Source: Aldrovandia affinis (lineage: Eukaryota > Chordata > Actinopteri > Notacanthiformes > Halosauridae). Taken from it: a DNA stretch of 64,000 bases. This document shows positions 58,251 through 64,000 of the stretch, piece after piece. Both the position numbers and the translations under genes were made by a program. The stretch spans positions 577,501 through 641,500 of the forward strand of contig JAINUG010000325.1 in assembly GCA_029706075.1 (NCBI GenBank), in the 5' to 3' direction. The number at the start of each line of letters is the position of its first letter. The first letter of the stretch is position 1. The notes under the pieces are model-generated. The model was not told where the DNA came from and did not search any database. It worked only from the letters and a program-made list of their open reading frames with translations.

Positions 58251-58726
58251 TGTGTGGCAGACGGCCGGGGGAGGTGCGGGGAGAGGTGATAGAGGGGAGA
58301 TATGTGCCGACGCGCTGGCTCCACCCCCAAACCTTATATGGAGGTCCGGAGGAAATGGGATGCACTGAGAAACCCCTGACAGCTGACCACTCAGAAATAC
58401 CTTACTGGTTGCAAAGTACCGTATGAGAAAAGCGTGAGGCGTTGAAGGCGGAAAATTGTTTTGTGATCGGATTTATCATTTTGACCTGGACTTCCTGACT
58501 TCCCTGATCGTGTAACGAACTGTTTGTATGAGAACCTGGATGTGTACTGGATTTTGGATAACGGACAACGACTACGAATACGGACTGTGGATTTGGATTG
58601 TTTGCCTACGTTTCCCATCTCTTCCCCGTCTCCCCCATTGTGAGTTTCCCCTAATAAAGCCTGTTTTATTCCAATTGAACTCATTGTGTTTTGTTTCCCC
58701 TTATCACCCTTATTCCAGCTACAACA
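58251..58726 (+). repeat. Probable 3' LTR of the Gmr1-like element
   Basis: The purine-rich AAGGGTGAGGG (58240-58250) is followed by TGTGTGGCAG. The segment contains a late AATAAAGCCTG polyadenylation signal (about 58653) and ends CTACAACA near 58726. No partner LTR is in the window, so its limits are provisional. Confidence 0.5.
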
Positions 58727-59149
58727 CTTATAAGGGCATATACATGATATCAATATCCTCTCCTCTAATATACACAATAAAAAAAATTGATATCTCAACA
58801 AAAGGCTTTCAACATAAAATAAGTCAATTTTATGACATAAAAAGCACATGCTCTATATACATTTCTAAAATATAATTTCTACATTTAGCCTGCATACCAA
58901 TTTTATGCCAAATTGCAACTAAACTTTCATCAGTATATTTCACAGAAACTAAACAAGCACTGTTCCAGAGCAATGCTTCGTATATTTTCCTACATTCTTT
59001 GAATTAACTTAGCCCTGTGTTTCTTCATCCAAATGTAGGAATTTTACAGATGTACTGAGAGTATGTGCTTTGTATATGTGAGTAACTTGGCTTTTTTAAT
59101 GTTGTAAACATTTTTGTTGAGATGTGACAATACTGGGAGCTGGCCATAG

Positions 59150-60737
59150 TGTTACCAATTTTGAAAATGTGTTGGAGATCTGGAACTACAGTGGCAACTT
59201 TTTAAATATTTGCTAACAAATACCAGACCAACTTCTGTAATAGGACACGTCTTAAAGAGTGAAGCTTCATTGGATGCATGTTTAGGATCGTTGCCTTGTT
59301 GGAAGGTCCATCTGCAGCCAAGGTGTAGCTTCCTGGTAGAGGGAACAGGGTTTTTGGACAAAATGTCTTGGTACATGCTGGAGTTCATGGTCCATCTATT
59401 TTAATAAGGGCCCCAGGACCTGTGGATGCAAAACAACCCCAAAGCATTAAAGATCCACCACCATGAGTCACCATAGGCATGAGGTGCTTGTCAAAATGAC
59501 TTACATTCTTTGGATGCTGTAAAAAAGGCCAGCTTCAGACAGCTCTACAGAACCCCCTACTGGGCATTTTAGTCAGGCAACCCTAGCTTCCCTTTGGTGA
59601 AGGACCCAAACACTTAGTCAGGTGATCTACGGAGCTAATGTTGTGTTAGACTGTGTTGTTCATAGTTACCATGTATAGCATGCATGTAAATCAATTTGTA
59701 TTATAGCAATGCCTATATTTTCCCCCTTTTTCTTTAGAACCACATATAATACTGGATACTCAGTTCTAGAGTGGTGTAAAAGTGTGATGTGTATATGGAC
59801 TCCTCTATTAAACCAACTTAAACTGGACATTCTTCTACTGCTTGTTCTGATCAAACCGCTTCTTGCCACAGGTCCATAACCAGCAGTAAGGTTTTTCATT
59901 CAACAATTCATGGTCCTTCGAGTTATTTAGCCTCACCCCATTTTTCAGACGCCAAACATAACACTGATGTGCATGTCCAAAAAGCTTGATTTCGACCACA
60001 AGACACGGTTCCAATTGTAGTTCAGATGTAGTTTGACGAATTCAAGACGCCTTTTTGAGTGAATTTTCTTCAAAAGAGGCTTCCTTCTTGCGACTCTGCC
60101 ATAAGGCCATTCTCATGTAGGAATCGTCGAATGGTAGCTTTAGACACCTTGTAGCCCCAAGATACCAGGTTGTTTTGGAGATCTGTGCCCCATGGACTTA
60201 TTTTTGCCTCTCGAACCATCCGTCTCACTACACGTGGGGGCAAGACAGACTTGCGTCCTCTGCCTGGACTGCCTGTTCCAGTGCTCTTAAACGTCCTAAT
60301 AATTGACACAACAGTGGAAAGTGGTATCTTTTAACTTCGTTTTTTGTAGTATCTCCTGATCTGTAGAAGTTAATAACCTTTTGTCTGATGCTTTCAGGGA
60401 GTTCTTTGCCTTTCACCATGATGATGGCTGACCACAGTATTTCAAACTTGTGTTCCCTCCTTTTTATACCTTTGTATAACCATTGTAGGCCACTTCACAG
60501 TTCCATAACCTACCAATGATCAAATTTAAAAGAATAGTTTAGGGTATGAATAATTGTGATCAGATATTTTCTATTATTAATAAAATATGTTTTTCTGAAC
60601 AATTGTATTAGTAAGGTAGGTTTGGAATTTCCTGAATTTGTTGAGAATAAAATATACCTCATGACTTATATCGTTTATTTTATACGATATAATTTGTTCA
60701 TCTTTATCAAGGGTATGAATAAAAATGGAGCCTACTG
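59150..60737 (-). mobile_element. Tc1-like transposon (minus strand), 3' end eroded
   Basis: The right terminus, CATACCCTTG-type inverted (AAGGGTATGAATAAAAATGGAGCCTACTG), is followed by TA at 60738-60739. A decayed transposase reads leftward from 60419. No corresponding left terminus was found near 59100, and an unrelated stretch (about 59560-59700) may interrupt it. Confidence 0.65.
59152..60419 (-). pseudogene. Tc1-like transposase, inactivated
   Basis: The ATG at 60419 gives MVKGKELPESIRQKVINFYRSG, the N-terminal HTH. After a shift, GSPGRGRKSVLPPRVVRRMVREAK (about 60260-60190) and LVSWGYKVSKATIRRFLHENGL (about 60165-60095) form the second DNA-binding domain and linker. The catalytic block QQGNDPKHAS lies near 59300. 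The frame is broken in several places and the first-Asp region is missing or displaced. Confidence 0.75.
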
Positions 60738-60739
60738 TA

Positions 60740-60866
60740 TCATTTGAAATATTATCCAGGGTGATTTACATGAAACTCCCGACCACCCCACTTCCATTTA
60801 GGAGTTAATCCCATTAACATTCTATGCCACACTGCCAATTGCAACACAATTCGCAGGAGTAAGGTA

Positions 60867-60898
<32 letters not shown>

Positions 60899-62378
60899 TG
60901 TGATGGTGGATGGGGGTTAAAAAAAAGCGTAACTTCAAATGTACTTTAGTCTCAGACTCAGAAGCGAGACAGTTAGGGAAGTTGATGTGTCAGGCTAGAG
61001 GGAATGGGATGGGCATGGGGAACAGGGTGAGTGATGGGATGAAAGTTGGAGACAAATGGGGGGGGGGTGATGAATATATGCAGAGAAAGCAAATGATAGT
61101 GGCAAGGGGAAGGATGCATTAGCCAGCTTTATGGGAAACAGAGAGGATGGGGAGGGGAGGGGAGGAGCGGAGACTGCAAAGACTTTGGTAGACAGACCGA
61201 TGGTAAGACCGAGGAAGGAAGGTTGCCGGTGTAGAGAACGCCTGTGACCACAGATCGGACTGAGATCGACAAGAGAGGAATAATATACTGGAGACGCTGT
61301 GGTGTCAAATTGAAAATAAGCTTTCTTGCTTGGATAAAACAAATGTTAGCGCGTGTACTACTGCTGTCGGTTCCATTAAATGTTTAATTCTGCAACGAAC
61401 GCAGCTTTCTGCGGAACTGAAGTGGATTTTTAATTAACTTGAGCTGGGAAAACACCGAAAGGCTGCACAATTTCTCCTCTCCTCTGGCGAGTAGAACCTA
61501 TATTATACAGCGGTTTATAGCTATTTACGTTCCAAATTAATGTTACAGTTTGTAACACATCATCTCGTAGACATACGGAGTTTCGTTTTTTCTTTCCTTC
61601 ATCAAGACAGGCTGGTTTACTGAAGAGCGTGTTAAAGAATTGTGCGGGTAATTAGTTGCTTCTGTTCGTTTAATCTTAAACGTAATGTAAACGTATGAGC
61701 CCATAACAAACTTCAAATCAAATGTGTTCTCTTGTGTATTCATTTGAATAGTTCAGGCCTGTTTAGTCAACGCTCTGAAACTCAAATTAAGTACGTTATA
61801 TATTAGTTACACCCTGTAAATGTATTTTAATTGTTAATGACATTTCAACACAGTAAAAGTGAAACGACAATTGAACCTAGTCGCGAGTAAATTTATGCGT
61901 AAAGCAGCACAATAAAGGCTACATAGCTACCTAATGAAACACTCTCTTGGATTAAAAATGATTATTTCCTAATGCTGTACAATACCTGAAAACGAATTCG
62001 ATGTTTTCTTATGACAAGATTTTTAGTTAGGATAAGTGTTTAAGTCGATTAAAAACCAATAACAACAACAACAGGTTAATCGATATAGTATTCATAATAA
62101 TAATAAGCATAACCAGTGCGTAAAGCACGTCTGCAGCACTACTCTACAGACCCTATAGGCTATTTAATAATCTCTGATAATTTAGCATGCACCGGAAAAC
62201 GGAATACTTTGGACAGCCTCGAAAAAACTACTGACTTGGACCGAAATGCACAGTAGCATACACATTGAGCGCTTTGACACGTCGGATTGCTTGAGTCTGA
62301 ACGAGTGAGTAACCGACTGAGTAGATGTGCGTATTCACTTCGGAGTGACAGACAGATGCTGCGCGTTTTCTCGCCAAA
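60740..62378. other. Upstream flank of the second ASIC exon
   Basis: A (TG)n microsatellite at 60866-60902 and a purine-rich tract around 61140-61170. The last kilobase before 62379 is the probable promoter and 5' UTR of the ASIC2b-type exon. No TATA box or splice-bounded upstream exon could be supported. Confidence 0.4.
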
Positions 62379-62975
62379 ATGTGCCAGTATGCAGCGGTGC
62401 CAAGGGGGAGAACTTCCCTTGCAGAAGCTGGGAAGCTCTTCTTAAAACACACTACCTTCCATGGTCTGCGGCACGTTTTTCTGGCTGGATCGTACCCGCG
62501 GAGACTGGCGTGGCTGCTGGCTTTTTTGACGGCTCTCGCTCTCCTGCTCACCTGGTCCACCAACCGGGTGCGGTACTTGCTGTCCTCACCTGTTCACACA
62601 AAGGCGCATGTGGTCTATGCCAAGCGGCTTGTATTCCCCGCAGTCACCATCTGCAACCAGAATCTCCTGTTGCCGAGGCGCATGAAGAAGCCGGACATTT
62701 TTAGCGCTGGAAGGTGGCTAGGACTCTTAGGAAGAAACTGGCAGGTGTCTGCTGGGGCCAGAGAGGCACTTTCTAACGGTGGCGACAGCGTCAGCAACGA
62801 GTCGCCCTGGTCCCCACTTTCCCGCATACTGGACTTCAACCACTTTCTTCCGCCGCCCCACGAATCGCAGCCCTCGATGAAGCAGTTGCTGGAGCGGCTC
62901 GGACACCAGCTAGAGGAAATGCTACTACACTGCCGTTTCCGGGGAGAGCAATGTGGGCCCCGGAACTTCACTACC
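62379..62975 (+). CDS. asic2: Acid-sensing ion channel, first coding exon (ASIC2b-type)
   Basis: This is the N-terminal exon of an ENaC/degenerin-family, proton-gated channel subunit. The ATG at 62379 (AAAATGT) follows an in-frame TGA at 62346-62348, so it is the first available start. The exon has 199 codons. His-Gly of the cytosolic gating motif at 28-29 (TTFHGLRHVF); TM1 at about 43-61 (LAWLLAFLTALALLLTWST); FPAVTICN at 86-93; GRWLGLL at 111-117; FLPPPH at 156-161; LGHQLEEMLLHCRFRGEQCGPRNF at 174-197 with Cys 185 and 192. It ends ACC|GTGAGT at 62975 in phase 0, where VFTKYGK is expected to follow. The words HGLRH, TWSTNR, GRWLGLL, FLPP and LGHQLEEMLL are those of the ASIC2b alternative N-terminus. 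In mammals ASIC2b gives little proton current alone and modulates partners. Shared exons are not in the window. Confidence 0.88.
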
Positions 62976-64000
62976 GTGAGTGTCTGGAAAGCGCACAAAT
63001 GAACTGCAATCACTAGGCCATTGTGACAGAGCAACATGACACTTTTGTCCATGAGATTAACCTTGCAACAAGTTAGTTAGGTTAGTTAGTTGTTGCAAGG
63101 TTAGTCTCTGAGACCTCTACAACAAGCAGTTGCATAAACAAATTGATGACGTTTCAGTGACCATGACACCAACTTCAGTCTTTTTTATTTATTTTAAGAA
63201 TGACATATATACAACCTAATTACATCTCTGTCTCAGTTTCAGCTTTGAACTTGAGGAGGCAAAGCAATGTGTTTATAATTCAGCCTTTCCGTTTCATTTG
63301 CAAACATGTATCCAAAGTAATCAGCTTGAGTACTGGATAAATTAGCCATGGCAGTCAATCTAGCCATAACTGAAGCTTGTTTGTTTTTCAGTGACTGGGC
63401 GCACGACGCTCCCTGAAAACTCCCACAGATACTGAGAGGCCAGGCCAGCTGTCAGGGGAATGTGCATGGATGACCATTTGTTAAAGTAATATTCATGGCA
63501 GTCTGTGGAAATATTCTACTGTTTGAGCTGTGGGTTCATAGATACAACATTTGTTCTAGGTTGAATATTTTTGGTATAAAAACATATATATTGAAGCCAG
63601 TTTGGGAGTCAAATGAAAGGAAATGGAAGGATCCGATCCTTTTTATTTTTCAATGTAGTACATTTTAAATACACATACATTATGAAAACAAAAATGCCCA
63701 CCAAGCTGTCATGGTGCTTAATTTATAAAGGGCCTTGCTATCCTTAAAATGACTAAAAGAGGCTGGAATGGTTGGTGTGAATCATGTCATGGTAGAATAG
63801 TCATGGAATAAGAGGGTAAATATTATATTTTTTTTCTGTATTGTAGCCTACTTACAGAGCAGGCCAGCTCACACTCCTGGGGAAACAATTATAATGCGAT
63901 AGCATGGTCTGCACTCAGAATTGCCTGCCTCCGAATTCTTAGTAGCCTACTGTAGCACTAGTAGCCGTTACTGTACTGTCTATGAACAATATCATTTTTT
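62976..64000. other. Intron-like region after the ASIC2b-type exon
   Basis: It begins with the GTGAGT donor. A short inverted motif (TTAACCTTGCAACAA / TTGTTGCAAGGTTAG) lies at about 63058-63104. No further exon is seen to the window end. Confidence 0.5.

Larger units (their letters stand above)
55103..58726 (+). mobile_element. Gmr1-like Ty3/Gypsy retrotransposon, degenerate
   Basis: The order along the + strand is gag (55103-55830), integrase (56250-57330), reverse transcriptase remnant (about 57430-57660), RNase H (57663-58150), then a purine tract and a 3' LTR. Integrase upstream of RT in an otherwise Gypsy-like element is the order described for the Gmr1 group of deuterostomes. Stops and deletions occur throughout. 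A matching 5' LTR and PBS were not found, so the left end is approximate. Confidence 0.75.

Overview
This is a eukaryotic window, most likely from a ray-finned (teleost) fish. It has long AT-rich intergenic or intronic DNA, abundant CA/TG microsatellites, and a dense fossil layer typical of fish: Tc1-like transposons, a hAT, HARBI1-type Harbinger, L1- and L2-type LINEs, tRNA-derived SINEs, and a Gypsy element with the Gmr1 domain order. No prokaryotic gene organisation, CRISPR array or rRNA is visible. All calls rest on reading the sequence and on remembered family signatures; no database search was run.

Host genes: only two convincing host coding exons are seen, both + strand and both first exons of acid-sensing ion channels. 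The one at 39109-39777 is ASIC1b-type (223 codons). The one at 62379-62975 is ASIC2b-type (199 codons). Each ends at a GT donor in phase 0 at the same homologous residue, just before the expected FTRYGK segment. No downstream ASIC exon was recognised between them or after the second. They look like alternative first exons, each with its own promoter, of one channel gene whose shared exons lie beyond 64 kb.

Most striking element: 48465-51891 is a nearly pristine LTR retrotransposon on the minus strand. It has two 621-bp LTRs that differ at one base, a 4-bp target duplication (ATAC), a primer binding site resembling the complement of tRNA-Ala, and a purine tract at the other end. It contains no gag or pol. 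A single open frame of about 720 codons fills the interior. Its central part (about residues 165-450, best at 237-405) strongly resembles GRIPAP1/GRASP-1, a coiled-coil endosomal scaffold of the host. I read it as a host cDNA captured by a non-autonomous LTR element and mobilised recently.

Region by region. 0-3.2 kb: a SINE with clear target duplications and otherwise non-coding DNA. 3.25-6.83 kb: a decayed L1-type LINE. 8.5-12.4 kb: a three-layer nest (an old Tc1 containing a younger Tc1 and a hAT). 13-19.2 kb: more Tc1 remains, a LINE tail inserted in a Tc1-like fossil, and a segment of about 0.7 kb present twice. 20.7-27.2 kb: Tc1 and Harbinger fragments, an L2-type LINE, and a 1.5-kb DNA element carrying a THAP exon and a second inward-facing exon. 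30.3-31.6 kb: an interrupted solo LTR. 33-37.8 kb: Tc1, LINE and SINE remnants. 39.1 kb: ASIC exon. 42-43.9 kb: SINE and LINE tails. 48.5-51.9 kb: the GRIPAP1-bearing element. 52.3-53.0 kb: a Tc1 derivative split by a LINE endonuclease fragment. 54.3-54.7 kb: a foldback repeat. 55.1-58.7 kb: a broken Gmr1-like Gypsy element. 59.1-60.7 kb: a Tc1. 62.4 kb: ASIC exon.
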